The notes beneath the pieces were generated by a model that made no database searches, was not told the origin of the DNA, and worked only from the letters and a program-made list of their open reading frames with translations. Position numbers and translations under genes: made by a program. Shown one piece after another: positions 7,593 through 17,551 of a stretch of DNA of 60,283 nucleotides. The DNA comes from Desulfobacterales bacterium. GTDB lineage: Bacteria; Desulfobacterota; Desulfobacteria; Desulfobacterales; JARGFK01. The stretch lies in contig JARGFK010000014.1 of the NCBI GenBank assembly GCA_029211065.1, positions 1 to 60,283 of the forward strand, given 5' to 3'. How positions within the stretch are numbered: position 1 is the stretch's first letter; each line of letters starts with the position of its first letter.

Positions 7593-10406
7593 TTATAAGT
7601 ATTTTCTTAAATATCGACCGGTATGGGAAGCATCGTTTCCGGCAAGTTCTTCCGGCGTGCCGCACCCCACCACATACCCCCCCGCATCCCCGCCTTCCGG
7701 CCCCAGGTCGATGATGTGGTCGGCGGATTTGATGACATCCATGTTATGCTCAATGACAATGACCGTATTGCCGGTGTCCACCAGCGTGTTCAGGACATTC
7801 AAAAGTTTCTGAATGTCGTCGGCATGCAGGCCGGTGGTCGGTTCATCCAATATATAGACCGTCCGGCCGGTGCTTCTTTTGCTTAATTCGCGTGACAGCT
7901 TGACGCGCTGGGCCTCTCCGCCCGACAATGTGGTGGCCGGCTGTCCCAGCCGGATATATCCGATACCGACATCCGCCAGGGTCGTCAACTTGACGCGGAT
8001 GGTGGGGATGTTTTTAAAAAACTGGAGGGACTGGTTGACGGTCATATCCAGAATGTCCGCAATGTTTTTACCCTTGTATCTGATCTCGAGGGTTTCACGA
8101 TTGTACCTTTTCCCCTGGCAGACATCGCAGACAACGTAAACATCCGGCAGAAAATGCATTTCAATTTTTATGATGCCGTCGCCGCTGCAGGCTTCGCAGC
8201 GGCCGCCCTTGACATTAAAACTGAAACGACCGGCTTTGTAACCGCGCATGCGGGCTTCGGGTGTCTTCGCAAAAAGTTCCCGGAAGTGGGTAAACACACC
8301 GGTATACGTCCCGGGGTTTGATCGCGGTGTCCGGCCGATGGGGGACTGGTCGATGTTGACAATTTTATCGATATGCTCAATTCCGGCAATGGATTGATAT
8401 TTTCCAACGGGAACGCGGGCGTGGTAGAGGCGCTGGGAAAGGACCCGAAAAAGGGTTTCCAGCAACAGGGTTGATTTTCCCGAACCGGACACGCCGGTGA
8501 TGCAGACAAAGAGGCCCAGGGGAAACACGACATCGATGTTTTTAAGATTGTTTTCCGCGGCTCCCAGCAGGACGAGCTTTTGCTGCGAGCCGGAACGACG
8601 CCTGGCAGGGATTTCAATCCGTTTGCGACCGGAAAGATATTGACCGGTCAATGATTTCTCGCAGCGCATCAACTGGGCCGGTATCCCTGAAAAAACCACT
8701 TCGCCGCCCAGCATTCCTGCGCCGGGTCCCATATCCACAACATGGTCGGCTGCACGAACAGTTTCTTCATCGTGTTCGACGACCATGACGGTATTGCCGA
8801 GGGCCCGCATCTGCATCAGGGTTTTCAAGAGCCGCTGGTTGTCGCGCTGATGAAGACCGATACTGGGTTCGTCCAGAACATACAACACGCCGGTCAATTT
8901 TGATCCGATCTGGGTGGCCAGCCGGATGCGCTGGCTCTCTCCGCCGGAAAGGGTGTAGGCCGAGCGGTCAAGGGTCAAATAGTTGAGCCCCACGTTTTCA
9001 AGAAACGTCAGTCGTTCAATAACTTCTTTCAAGATCCGTGAGGCAATAATTTTTTTTTGGCCGCTTAACGTCAGGCTGTTAAAAAAAGTGTGGGCCGACG
9101 CTACCGATAGCGCAGTGATTTCAAATATTCGCCGGCCGCCGACCTGGACTGCGCTGCTGATCCGGTTGAGCCGGGAGCTGTTGCATTCCGGACAGATACG
9201 AAAGTTCATGAACCGCCGGATTTCATCGCGGGACTGGTGGGAGTCGGTTTCGAGATAGCGTCTTTCAAGTTTCGGCAGGATTCCTTCAAAGGGCTTTCGA
9301 TAGGTGTAGCGGCGGTTATTGCGCTCAAAATAATAGGTGATTTCTTCTTGACTTGAGCCGTATAAGAGCACCTGTCTGAATCGTTCCGGAAGATCTTTGT
9401 AGGGGGTATAAATATCCACGCCGTAGTGGCGTGTGAGGGCTTCTAAAAATTCGACAAAGTGAACGGAATTTCGGTTGGCCCAAAGGGCGATTGCCCCATC
9501 CCGCAGGGAAAGTTCGGTATTGGGAACGATCAATCCCGGGTCAAACTCCGTGGTTGAACCCAACCCGTCGCATTTTGGACAGGCGCCCTGGGGAGAGTTG
9601 AAAGAAAAGCTGGCCGGCGTCAATTCGGGGAAACTGATGCCGCAATCAATACAGGCCGCTTTTTCGCTGAAAAGATAGGACCCTTTTCCAACGACATCCA
9701 CCCTAAGGATTCCATCTGACCGGGAAAGAGCCAATTCAAGAGAATCCGCCAGGCGATTCCTGATGGATTCCTTAACGATCAGCCGATCCACAACGACGTC
9801 TATGGTATGCTTTTTGTTTTTATCAAGCCGGCCGACGGATTCAAGTTCCAACATCTCACCATCTATCCGGACGCGGGCAAAACCCTCCTTTTTAAGCTGT
9901 TTGAAGAGCGCTTCGTGCGACCCCTTTTGGTCGGTTACCAGCGGGGCCAGGATGATGACCTTGTCGCCCGAACCCAGCGCCATAACCTTGTCGACTATCT
10001 GGTCTATGCTTTGCGATGTTATCTCCCGGCCGCAACGATAACAATGCGGCGATCCGACCCGGGCAAAGAGCAAACGTAAATAATCGTATATTTCCGTAAC
10101 GGTTCCCACTGTTGAGCGCGGGTTATGGCTGGCTGTTTTTTGCTCTATCGCGATGGCTGGCGAAAGGCCGTCAATCGAATCGACGTCCGGCTTTTCCATT
10201 CTTTCCAAGAACTGGCGCGCGTATGTTGAGAGCGACTCGACATAGCGGCGCTGTCCTTCGGCATAAAGGGTGTCAAAGGCCAGGGTTGACTTGCCGGACC
10301 CCGAAAGCCCTGTTACAACAATGAGTTTGTTGCGCGGCAGTTCAATATCAATGTTTTTCAGATTGTGCTGCCTGGCACCCCGAATGATGATGGCTTCAGA
10401 TTCCAT
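7593..10406 (-). CDS. uvrA: excinuclease ABC subunit A
   Basis: A 937-residue UvrA, the damage-recognition ATPase of nucleotide excision repair. Visible features: first Walker A GLSGSGKS (about residues 33-40); a zinc module CIDCG...CPKCDG near 255; first ABC signature [11 protein letters not shown]; second Walker A GVSGSGKS near 635; a zinc module CEAC...CDVCQG near 740; second signature [11 protein letters not shown] near 825; and the Walker [11 protein letters not shown]. The frame opens 26 codons further upstream, but the family begins at [18 protein letters not shown], so the ATG at 10406 is chosen. It stands alone and converges with the atp operon. Confidence 0.97.
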   Translation of the reverse strand: MESEAIIIRGARQHNLKNIDIELPRNKLIVVTGLSGSGKSTLAFDTLYAEGQRRYVESLSTYARQFLERMEKPDVDSIDGLSPAIAIEQKTASHNPRSTVGTVTEIYDYLRLLFARVGSPHCYRCGREITSQSIDQIVDKVMALGSGDKVIILAPLVTDQKGSHEALFKQLKKEGFARVRIDGEMLELESVGRLDKNKKHTIDVVVDRLIVKESIRNRLADSLELALSRSDGILRVDVVGKGSYLFSEKAACIDCGISFPELTPASFSFNSPQGACPKCDGLGSTTEFDPGLIVPNTELSLRDGAIALWANRNSVHFVEFLEALTRHYGVDIYTPYKDLPERFRQVLLYGSSQEEITYYFERNNRRYTYRKPFEGILPKLERRYLETDSHQSRDEIRRFMNFRICPECNSSRLNRISSAVQVGGRRIFEITALSVASAHTFFNSLTLSGQKKIIASRILKEVIERLTFLENVGLNYLTLDRSAYTLSGGESQRIRLATQIGSKLTGVLYVLDEPSIGLHQRDNQRLLKTLMQMRALGNTVMVVEHDEETVRAADHVVDMGPGAGMLGGEVVFSGIPAQLMRCEKSLTGQYLSGRKRIEIPARRRSGSQQKLVLLGAAENNLKNIDVVFPLGLFVCITGVSGSGKSTLLLETLFRVLSQRLYHARVPVGKYQSIAGIEHIDKIVNIDQSPIGRTPRSNPGTYTGVFTHFRELFAKTPEARMRGYKAGRFSFNVKGGRCEACSGDGIIKIEMHFLPDVYVVCDVCQGKRYNRETLEIRYKGKNIADILDMTVNQSLQFFKNIPTIRVKLTTLADVGIGYIRLGQPATTLSGGEAQRVKLSRELSKRSTGRTVYILDEPTTGLHADDIQKLLNVLNTLVDTGNTVIVIEHNMDVIKSADHIIDLGPEGGDAGGYVVGCGTPEELAGNDASHTGRYLRKYL

Positions 10407-10491
10407 AAAGTGATCATTTCCCGACAACGCCGGTGGATGGGCGCGACTGAATAAAATATTGCCCAGGGACGCCCCATCCGGCATATGTCAT

Positions 10492-10596
10492 TATACCGCT
10501 TTCCATAATAAAGTTCCGAAACAATGAATTGCGGTATAAGCGGTTGTAGAAAAAAACGTTGGGATAACGGAACGTTTTTTTGACAACCGCTGTATA
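10492..10596. repeat. 105-base structured repeat, copy 1 (left of the dnaA-like gene)
   Basis: Begins TATACCGCTTTCC and ends GACAACCGCTGTATA. The first part can fold through TACCGC...GCGGTA. The second part is a long hairpin with arms GCGGTTGTAGAAAAAAACGT and its near-complement around loop GGGATAACGG. A second copy lies at 12550-12653 in the same orientation, with about four differences over the first 98 bases. The shared arm also resembles the ends of a degenerate element at 23642-23923. Probably a non-autonomous inverted-repeat element. Confidence 0.85.
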
Positions 10597-11137
10597 AGAC
10601 GGCAAAATTAAATCGAAAAATTCATCATACTACAGAAACCCGGTTTTTTTTCAAATAAAATCATATTGATTTAGATTTGCAGTAAAGGGCTGCATCGGAC
10701 CAACTTTAAACAGACGCTCTGAAATTAATTAGAAAATATTAGATAATAAGAGATAATGGTAGAAAATAAGAGATATTTTGATAAGGCATAATTGTCAAGA
10801 TTCTAAGCAGAAGCGTGGATATGCCTAAAATGTTTAAAGAAATAGGATCTTTCCCGAAAGGGTTCATTCCGTAGCGATTGCAGGCCGGTTTAGTTATATA
10901 TCAAATAAAAACAAAGAGATAAAAATTGTTCATAACTCGTTTGCAAATAAACTTTAACCCCTATTTTTTCGGTTTGACACCCGCGGGTCAATGCCATAAA
11001 AGATAACCAGTTTTTGGGGGGACAGTTTTTTCATAATCCGAGATAACTCTGTCAAACCGTTTGGTCTTGTTGCAATTTTTCCAATTATCTCTTCAATAAC
11101 AACACCTTATTTTCATTAACGTCGATTTTTTTTATTT
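10597..11137. promoter_or_regulatory. AT-rich region with repeated TTATCTCTT motifs; candidate origin or DnaA-binding region
   Basis: No gene lies here. The stretch is AT-rich (notably 10600-10800 and 10900-10960). The 9-mer TTATCTCTT occurs exactly three times: complement at 10748-10756, complement at 10914-10922, and direct at 11085-11093. Close variants occur at 10768-10776 (one mismatch), as TTATCTCGG on the complement at 11038-11046, and partly at 10741 and 11000. The motif shares TTATC with the classical DnaA box TTATCCACA, which I did not find here. Its position just before a divergent dnaA homologue suggests binding sites for that protein, acting in autoregulation or as an origin. This is inference. 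Confidence 0.5.
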
Positions 11138-12478
11138 ATGGAAGCTATCTGGCAAGAAGCCAAAAATGTTTTAAAAGAACAAATTCCACGCCACAGCTTC
11201 AGCATGTGGATTGAACCCATGGAGTTTGAAAAAGACAAGCCGGGCGGTCTGGTGTTGACCTGCCCGAATTTGTTTTCTAAAAAACGGGTTCTTGATCAGT
11301 ACGGGGCCTTGATCGAGCAGGAAATGGCTCGGATTTCCGGCAATCCCTGCCGGCTTTTTATTACTGTGTCCGGCAGAAACGGAGATTCAAAATCAAAACC
11401 GGAGGAAGAACGTCAACTGCCGCTTCCCCACCTGAACCTGCAGCCCCACAGCGGGCGCCTGCTGCGGAAAGATTTTACCTTTGACCAGTTTGTTGTCGGG
11501 GATAATAATGATTTTGCCTATACAGCGGCACTTTCTCTGGCTTCACACAAAAATTCGCACCAAAACTCCCTGTTTCTCTTATCCAAGACCGGTATGGGGA
11601 AGAGTCATCTCTCCCAGGCCGTGGGCCATTCCATTTTATCTGAAACCCCGTCCGAGCGGGTCTATTATATCACCTCGGAAGACTTCACCAATGAAATGAT
11701 TCATGCCCTGCGGCATGACGTCCTTGACAGGTTCAAAGAAAAATACAGAAAGCGCTGCGACGTGTTGCTGCTGGAGGATATCCATTTCCTGAGCGGAAAG
11801 GTGGGCACCCAAACCGAGCTCGCATTAACCCTGGATTGTCTGCTGGATGCCAATAAAAAATTAATTTTCACCAGCTGTTATTTGCCGGCCGACATCCCGA
11901 AAATGAATGAGCAGTTGAGTTCACGGCTGTCCTGCAGCCTGATTTCAGCCATTGATCCGCCGGATTTCAGGACACGGGTCCGGATTTTAGAAAAAAAAGC
12001 CAAGCTAAATGGATATGAGATGCCGGACGATGTTAAAAGTTACCTGGCAAGCGAGCTTTCAGATAATGTCCGGCAGCTTGAAAGCGGCCTGATCGGCGTG
12101 ACCGCCAAATCTTCTCTCTTGGGTGCGCCCATTGATTTGGGCCTTGCCAGAAGCGTTGTCAAAAATATTGCCCGGCAGAGCAAAAATATTACCATTGATG
12201 TCATCAAAAAATTGGTGTGCAGGGAGTTTAACATTTCCATCGGCGATATCGTTTCACGGTCCCGCAAACAGACCGTTGTCCGGCCGCGGCATATCGCCAT
12301 GTTTTTGTCCCGTCGATATACGGATTCTCCGCTGCAGGAGATCGGGCGTAGTTTCAACCGCTATCACGCCACAGCTCTTCATGCCATTGGGGTGGTGGAA
12401 CGTGAATTAAGGCAAAGCGTTGCCATGCGCCGGCAGGTAGAATTTATAAGCAATAAACTTGAAGCCGGAAAGTTTTAA
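11138..12478 (+). CDS. dnaA: divergent DnaA replication initiator homologue
   Basis: 446 residues with the full DnaA layout: N-terminal domain I (1-80), short linker, AAA+ domain III (about 108-345) and C-terminal DNA-binding domain IV (350-446). The Walker A is SKTGMGKS (149-156), lacking the first Gly of the usual form, and Walker B is LLLEDIHFLSG, with Glu where most have Asp. In domain IV, SRKQTVVRPRHIAMFLSRR is canonical, but the box-contacting loop usually reading GGRDHTTV is NRYHATA (407-413). It is one residue shorter, with Tyr for Asp and Ala for Thr at base-contacting positions. That implies altered box preference. dnaN is not adjacent; neighbours are uvrA and suhB. It may be the lineage's main initiator or a paralogue. 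Confidence 0.88.
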   Translation: MEAIWQEAKNVLKEQIPRHSFSMWIEPMEFEKDKPGGLVLTCPNLFSKKRVLDQYGALIEQEMARISGNPCRLFITVSGRNGDSKSKPEEERQLPLPHLNLQPHSGRLLRKDFTFDQFVVGDNNDFAYTAALSLASHKNSHQNSLFLLSKTGMGKSHLSQAVGHSILSETPSERVYYITSEDFTNEMIHALRHDVLDRFKEKYRKRCDVLLLEDIHFLSGKVGTQTELALTLDCLLDANKKLIFTSCYLPADIPKMNEQLSSRLSCSLISAIDPPDFRTRVRILEKKAKLNGYEMPDDVKSYLASELSDNVRQLESGLIGVTAKSSLLGAPIDLGLARSVVKNIARQSKNITIDVIKKLVCREFNISIGDIVSRSRKQTVVRPRHIAMFLSRRYTDSPLQEIGRSFNRYHATALHAIGVVERELRQSVAMRRQVEFISNKLEAGKF

Positions 12479-12549
12479 CCCCCTTCCGTCCCTCCCGGTA
12501 TCGGTTTTTTCAATTTTATCCCGGCATTTCCAGTTTGCGCCACCCCCTA

Positions 12550-12653
12550 TATACCGCTTTCCATAATCAAGTTCCGAAACGATGAATTGCGGTATAAGCG
12601 GTTGTAGAAAAAAACGTTGGGATAACGGAACGGTTTTGTGACAACCGCTATAT
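12550..12653. repeat. 105-base structured repeat, copy 2 (right of the dnaA-like gene)
   Basis: Direct copy of the element at 10492-10596. The first 79 bases differ at two positions. The distal hairpin arm differs a little more (AACGGTTTTGTGAC for AACGTTTTTTTGAC). The copy sits in the gap between the dnaA-like gene and suhB, so the two copies bracket dnaA and its upstream region. Confidence 0.85.
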
Positions 12654-12759
12654 CCGCTTTGCAGCCGAAGGAATGGCCCGACCCGGGTCCGCTTAAACGT
12701 TCCGTCCCGGCCGAATAAATATTGACAGCACCAACTAAAAAATTATAGAAACACCCCTT

Positions 12760-13560
12760 ATGTTGCTGGAATCTGAAAAAAGGGTGGGGGTTGCTGCAGC
12801 CTTTAAAGCTGCCGAAGTACTGCGGATGAAGCTTGGCCGGGTAAAAAGGGTCCGGAAAAAAGGAGCCAACGATCTCGTTACCGAAGCTGACGCCGAATCT
12901 GAAAAGGTCATCATCGATACCATTCGGGGCGCTTTCCCTCGCCACGGCATTCTGGCGGAGGAAAGCGGTGATGATATCGGGTCGGCCGACTGCTGCTGGA
13001 TAATTGACCCCCTTGACGGGACAACGAATTTTGCCCACGGATTGGGGCTTTTTTCAATTTCCATTGCTTTTCGTGTAGATAAAGAGCTTGTTTTGGGCAT
13101 TATTTTGAGCCCCATGACGGATGAACTCTTTATTGCAGCCAAGGGGCAGGGGGCCTTTTTAAACGGTCGGCCGATACGGGTTTCGGACGTGAAAACCGTT
13201 TCGGAAAGCCTGCTGGTCACGGGATTCCCCTACGACCTTGAAAATGTTTTTAGCCCGATGATGAATCGATTTACAAGCTGTTTAAAAGTTGCCCAGGGCG
13301 TAAGGCGGCTGGGTTCTGCGGCCCTCGATCTGTGTTATGTGGCCTGCGGACGTTTTGAAGCTTTCTGGGAACAGAATTTAAAACCATGGGATACGGCTGC
13401 CGGGGTGGTAATTGCCGGCGAAGCCGGGTCGGTTATTACGGATTTTTCGAACAGCGCATTTACGCTTGATAAAAGGGAAGTTCTGGCAAGCAACGGGAAT
13501 ATCCATCAGGAAATGCTTTCATTATTGGATTTAAAGGATGGGACATGCGAAAAGAGTTAA
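12760..13560 (+). CDS. suhB: inositol-1-monophosphatase family protein
   Basis: A 266-residue member of the Mg2+-dependent inositol monophosphatase family. Metal-binding motifs are intact: ILAEES (about 66-71), IDPLDGTTNF (about 87-96) and KPWDTAAG (about 211-218). SuhB-type proteins hydrolyse inositol or other sugar phosphates and in some bacteria act in rRNA transcription antitermination; which role applies is not visible. The gene overlaps the next small gene by 16 bases. Confidence 0.92.
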   Translation: MLLESEKRVGVAAAFKAAEVLRMKLGRVKRVRKKGANDLVTEADAESEKVIIDTIRGAFPRHGILAEESGDDIGSADCCWIIDPLDGTTNFAHGLGLFSISIAFRVDKELVLGIILSPMTDELFIAAKGQGAFLNGRPIRVSDVKTVSESLLVTGFPYDLENVFSPMMNRFTSCLKVAQGVRRLGSAALDLCYVACGRFEAFWEQNLKPWDTAAGVVIAGEAGSVITDFSNSAFTLDKREVLASNGNIHQEMLSLLDLKDGTCEKS

Positions 13561-13742
13561 TGCGGTCAGTTGCATTGGACGACTATCTGGGTTGTTTTGG
13601 TGGATTCAACATCAACGACAAGGTTTGTAAAAAGTTTTGTGCGCTCAATCTGCGCTGTGCCATTGAGCAGGAACAAAATGCGCGCATTGAAATTCTGGAA
13701 GAACTGATTTCAGACAACAGCCTCAATTTAAAAGTTCAATAG
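13545..13742 (+). CDS. small Cys-containing protein of unknown function
   Basis: A 65-residue protein with four Cys residues (GCFGGF, KVCKKFCALNLRCAIEQ) and an acidic C-terminal helix (NARIEILEELISDN). The ATG overlaps the end of suhB by 16 bases and follows AAGGATGGG, a good ribosome site inside the suhB coding region, so translation is probably coupled. The Cys spacing (C-x3-C-x6-C) could bind a metal, but no family is recognised. Confidence 0.6.
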   Translation: MRKELMRSVALDDYLGCFGGFNINDKVCKKFCALNLRCAIEQEQNARIEILEELISDNSLNLKVQ

Positions 13743-13778
13743 CCCAATTCAAATTATCTTATAAAAAATCTCTCTGCA

Positions 13779-13842
13779 GCAACTCGACTTGTCTTCGACC
13801 CTGAGCTCAGGCCGAAGGGGGGTTGTCGACAAGTCTTGCTCC
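13779..13842. terminator. palindromic hairpin between convergent genes
   Basis: Outer arms GACTTGTC (13786-13793) and GACAAGTC (13828-13835) enclose the palindrome CCTGAGCTCAGG (13800-13811), flanked by TTCG and CGAA. The inner part resembles a TTCGA/CTCAGG repeat unit common in bacterial spacers. It is followed by TTCTTTTTTTT at about 13850-13860, so it may end transcription of the suhB unit ahead of convergent hflX. Confidence 0.55.
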
Positions 13843-13918
13843 AGGGGGATTCTTTTTTTTGAGAGATGCGTGGTCTGATTTGCTTGGTTTTTGTAAGTAC
13901 CACTCTTTGCCCTGTTGT

Positions 13919-15550
13919 TTATACTGCGTTAGGGCTAATGCTGGAAGCCATTGCCTGGATCAAGTCGCCGAGGGTGGCGCTGTTATTGGCTGAAATAGCG
14001 ATTCCTTTAATCGACCGGACGAAACCGGGGAGTGTTTCAGGCGGCACCCGGTCTTTTTTGTTCAATACCCGGATCGTAGGGATCCGGTGCAGGTTCAGAT
14101 CGGTTAGGATTTTTTCAACGGATTCAACTTGGTCTTCGAAGCGCGGATTGCTGATATCAATAACATGCAGTAAGAGATCAGCGCTTTCAAGTTCTTCCAG
14201 AGTGGCGCGAAAAGCCACCATCAAATCCTTGGGGAGATTCTTGATAAACCCCACCGTATCCGTGATGATGACCTCAATGTCCCGGGGAAATTTCAAACGC
14301 CGGCTGGCAGGATCCAAGGTGGCAAACAGGCGGCTTTCGGCCAGCTCGTTGCTTTTGGTGAGCGAATTGAGCAGGGTCGATTTCCCGGCATTGGTGTATC
14401 CGATGATGGAAATAACCGGCAGCCCTTTTTTTTGCCGGCGGGCTTTTTGCTGCTTCCTGTGTTTGCGGACCTGGGTCAACGCCTTTTCAAGCCGTCCGAT
14501 CCGGTCGCGGACCCGACGCCGGTTAATTTCCAGCTTGGTTTCCCCCGGACCGCGGCCGCCGATGCCGCCGGTCAAGCGCGACATGGCCGTGTTTTTCATT
14601 ACCAGCCTCGGCAGCAGGTACTTGAGCTGGGCCAGTTCGACCTGAAGTTTACCTTCCCGGGTTTGGGCGCGCTGGGCAAATATATCGAAAATCAATTGGG
14701 TCCGGTCGATGACCTTAAGTGCGACCTGGTCCGTTATGGAGCGAATTTGCGACGCATTCAATTCCTGGTCAAAAACGATGAGGGTGACGTCCTTCTGCAG
14801 CGCCAGAATGGTTAGTTCCTGGAGCTTTCCGATGCCCATCAGGAACCGGGTGTCGGTCTGGTTTCGATGCTGCAGCACGGTTCCGATAACATGAATTCCG
14901 CCCGACAGGGCAAGCTCTTTTAGTTCCGCCATGCTGTCAAGGGAAACTTTTTTGGGTGCGGTGGATACGCTTACCAGCAGCGCGCGTTCTTTTTTCAGGT
15001 CGGCATTATAAGAAGCCCGGACATGGGCGAGTTCATCCTCAAGGGCCTTTATCATCTGCAGACAGCCGATTTCAAGCTGATGCGGAGATAGCGGCGGCAG
15101 TTGTTGATAGGGGGCCTCGGCCGTGTCTCCCGGCAGAATGTGGCCGGCGTGGACCTGACGGGGCAGCCCGTCCGCGTTAATGGTGACGGCGGCCATCATG
15201 TCCAGGCGCAGCAGGGCTAAATCGGTCAGATCGTCCCGGGTAAGGGGCTCGTCGCCGAGATGGGTATGCACGCACCGTAATCCTTTAAGTCGGCCGGGCG
15301 TAATGCGATAGGCGTCGGTATCGGGGATGACAATTTTTTGATGATCGCCGACAATGACATAGGAAATCTGGCCGTTGCGGTCTATCAACAGGCCGATCTG
15401 GCGGCGCAATTCATGCGAGATGAGGCAGATGTCGCGGGTGAGTTCGCTGGTTATTAGAAAATCAGGGGGGATTCGACGTCGGTAAAGATTTTCCAGCCGG
15501 CGAAAATGGTTTGCTTTCAGCCCGCCGGTATTTCCATAAATCCGCTTCAT
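13919..15550 (-). CDS. hflX: GTPase HflX
   Basis: 543 residues in the long deltaproteobacterial HflX form. HflX binds 50S ribosomal subunits and splits stalled or stressed ribosomes. The N-terminal extension (about 1-150) precedes the HflX domain with [19 protein letters not shown] and a coiled coil, then a G domain with GYTNAGKST (G1), DTVGFI (G3) and LNKKD (G4). The frame opens at a TTG at 15589, but the family begins [12 protein letters not shown], supporting ATG at 15550. It lies 79 bases after dnaB on the same strand and may end that operon. Confidence 0.95.
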   Translation of the reverse strand: MKRIYGNTGGLKANHFRRLENLYRRRIPPDFLITSELTRDICLISHELRRQIGLLIDRNGQISYVIVGDHQKIVIPDTDAYRITPGRLKGLRCVHTHLGDEPLTRDDLTDLALLRLDMMAAVTINADGLPRQVHAGHILPGDTAEAPYQQLPPLSPHQLEIGCLQMIKALEDELAHVRASYNADLKKERALLVSVSTAPKKVSLDSMAELKELALSGGIHVIGTVLQHRNQTDTRFLMGIGKLQELTILALQKDVTLIVFDQELNASQIRSITDQVALKVIDRTQLIFDIFAQRAQTREGKLQVELAQLKYLLPRLVMKNTAMSRLTGGIGGRGPGETKLEINRRRVRDRIGRLEKALTQVRKHRKQQKARRQKKGLPVISIIGYTNAGKSTLLNSLTKSNELAESRLFATLDPASRRLKFPRDIEVIITDTVGFIKNLPKDLMVAFRATLEELESADLLLHVIDISNPRFEDQVESVEKILTDLNLHRIPTIRVLNKKDRVPPETLPGFVRSIKGIAISANNSATLGDLIQAMASSISPNAV

Positions 15551-15628
15551 TAAGTTTTGATTTTTTTCCCCCTGATTGATCGCAAACAAAAAGAAAAGGC
15601 GGGATAACGCTTTAAGATAGTGGTCACT

Positions 15629-16993
15629 TTATTCCCGTGTGGTAAGATTTTCAAAACGGGTGTAGGCCCCGAAAAATTTAATATTAACATCGCCGATGGG
15701 CCCATTGCGCTGTTTTTTCAGCAGGATTTCAGCGGTTCCTTTTTTGGGGTTGTTTTCATCTTTATTGTAAACTTCGTCACGGTAGATAAACGCAACCACA
15801 TCCGCGTCCTGTTCAAGGGCTCCGGATTCCCTTAGGTCTGAAAGCAGGGGACGTTTGTCCTGCCGTTCCTCCAGCTTCCGGTTGAGCTGGGACAAGGCGA
15901 TGACCGGCAGGCTGAGTTCCTTGGCCAGTATTTTTAAGGATCGCGAGATCTCCGAAATTTCAAGATCTCTGCGTTCAGCCGAGGCGCGCGTCTTCATCAG
16001 CTGCAGGTAATCGATAATAATCAGGCCGATGTCTTTGTCTATTTTGAGCCGGCGGGCCTTTGCCCGAATTTCAACCACCGAGATATCCGGCGAATCATCT
16101 ATGAAAATGGGGGCATCGGCCAGGATGCCGGCGGCATCGGTTAGTTTGACCCAGTCTTTTTTACCGAAAAAGCCGCTGCGTAAACGGGATGAATCAATTT
16201 TTGCCTCGGTGCACAGCATCCGCATGGAGAGTTGTTCCTTGGCCATTTCAAGTGAAAATATCGCCACGGGGATATTGGCTTCCACCGCAACATTTCTGGC
16301 GATATTAAGGGCAAATGCGGTTTTCCCCATACTGGGACGACCGGCCAGAATAATCAGGTCCGAATTTTGGAAGCCGGATGTCAGGCCGTCAAGGTCGGTA
16401 AATCCGGTGGGAACACCGGTAACCAGACTCTTGTTGCCCTGACGTTCTTCCAGGGTATCGATATTGTCTTCGATTATTTTGCCGAGGGGGAAAAAGGCCG
16501 GCCGGATTTTGTTCTGGGATATTTCGAAAATCGCGTTTTCGGCAAAATCGATGACCTCGGAGACGTCGCCCGGGTTTTGGAAACACTGTTTACTGATGGC
16601 ATTGGCTTTTTCGATCAGGCGGCGCAGGCAGGCCTTATCACGAATGATTTTAGCATAATGCTGGGCATTGACGGCCAGCGGGACGGTGTCTACGATGGAG
16701 GCAAGATAAGATGCCCCGCCGGTTGCTTCCAGTTCGCCTTTCTCCCGCAGCAGGTTGCTCAGGGTGACAAGGTCCACCGGTTCGTTTTTGGAAAAAAGTT
16801 CGGTGATGGCGGAAAAGATTTTTTGGTGGGCGGATCGATAGAAATCCGCCGGCCCCAGGATGTCCATGATATCCAGCAGCGTTTGGTTATCAATTAAAAT
16901 GGCGCTCAGGATCGATTCTTCCGCCTCAAGACTTTGAGGAGGAAGGTGCTGGAGTAAAGGATCTTTTTGGGTTTGTAATCGGCTGCCGGCCAT
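15629..16993 (-). CDS. dnaB: replicative DNA helicase
   Basis: 454 residues with the DnaB N-terminal domain (about 15-120, starting PPQSLEAEESILSAIL) and RecA-like C-terminal domain with Walker A GRPSMGKT near 215 and IIDYLQLM. DnaB is the hexameric helicase loaded at origins and forks. The placement after rplI, in rpsF-rpsR-DUF2232-rplI-dnaB order, is a common bacterial arrangement. A hairpin with a T-run separates it from rplI. Confidence 0.97.
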   Translation of the reverse strand: MAGSRLQTQKDPLLQHLPPQSLEAEESILSAILIDNQTLLDIMDILGPADFYRSAHQKIFSAITELFSKNEPVDLVTLSNLLREKGELEATGGASYLASIVDTVPLAVNAQHYAKIIRDKACLRRLIEKANAISKQCFQNPGDVSEVIDFAENAIFEISQNKIRPAFFPLGKIIEDNIDTLEERQGNKSLVTGVPTGFTDLDGLTSGFQNSDLIILAGRPSMGKTAFALNIARNVAVEANIPVAIFSLEMAKEQLSMRMLCTEAKIDSSRLRSGFFGKKDWVKLTDAAGILADAPIFIDDSPDISVVEIRAKARRLKIDKDIGLIIIDYLQLMKTRASAERRDLEISEISRSLKILAKELSLPVIALSQLNRKLEERQDKRPLLSDLRESGALEQDADVVAFIYRDEVYNKDENNPKKGTAEILLKKQRNGPIGDVNIKFFGAYTRFENLTTRE

Positions 16994-17021
16994 CAGTTCA
17001 ACTGTTCTAAAAGTTGTTTAA

Positions 17022-17052
17022 AAAAATGGGCGTTTTGCCGTCACCCATTTTT
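17022..17052 (-). terminator. intrinsic terminator or attenuator between rplI and dnaB
   Basis: On the minus strand, AAAAATGGG and CCCATTTTT form a 9-base stem with a 13-base loop, followed by further T residues. It lies in the 77-base gap after rplI, so it may lower dnaB expression relative to the ribosomal genes. Confidence 0.7.
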
Positions 17053-17070
17053 GTCTGTGAACCCTGCCAA

Positions 17071-17514
17071 TTATTCCGGTGTGATTTCCACGGTGATTTC
17101 CGGTTCTACATCCGTATAGATACGGATCGGTACTTTGAATGAGCCGAGGGTTTTGATGGGTTCACCCAGAAGGATCATTCTTTTTTCAATTTGAATATCC
17201 TGGGCAGACAGAGCCGCGGCGATGTCCCGGGTCGTTATCGAACCGTACAGGCGGTCCTCTTCGCTGACCTTTGCCTGCAGTTTACACACAACGCCATCCA
17301 GCCGCTTGGCCATTTCTTCGGCAATCTTTCTTTCCTTGGCGATTTGAATGTTAAGCTTGGCTTTTTCCTGCTGCAGCATTCGGTGATTTTCCGGTGTGGC
17401 AAGAACCGCTTTTTTCTGTGGCAAAAGATAGTTTCGGGCGTATCCGGCTGCAACGACGACTTCGCTGCCGATGATTCCCAGGGAATCAATGGTTTCTTTT
17501 AAAATTACTTTCAT
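17071..17514 (-). CDS. rplI: 50S ribosomal protein L9
   Basis: 147 residues, the usual length. The N-terminal signature MKVILKETIDSLGIIGSEV and the GYARNYLLPQKKA block are characteristic, followed by the long connecting helix and C-terminal RNA-binding domain. AGGCCCTTAAATG-type spacing gives a reasonable ribosome site. It is in the rpsF operon. Confidence 0.97.
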   Translation of the reverse strand: MKVILKETIDSLGIIGSEVVVAAGYARNYLLPQKKAVLATPENHRMLQQEKAKLNIQIAKERKIAEEMAKRLDGVVCKLQAKVSEEDRLYGSITTRDIAAALSAQDIQIEKRMILLGEPIKTLGSFKVPIRIYTDVEPEITVEITPE

Positions 17515-17551
17515 TTAAGGGCCTCCACTATGAATTGAAAAATCCTGTTTT

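Noticed and set aside
10597-11137. Classical DnaA boxes (TTATCCACA)
   Set aside because: Read on both strands; no exact or one-mismatch copy noticed, only the TTATCTCTT type.
12547-13038. 163-residue minus-strand frame over the repeat and suhB start
   Set aside because: Its C-terminal end is just the translated 105-base repeat and the rest is antisense to suhB; a similar tail appears at 10414-10605 for the same reason.
13866-14645. 259-residue plus-strand frame
   Set aside because: Complete antisense to hflX, whose GTPase motifs are clear.
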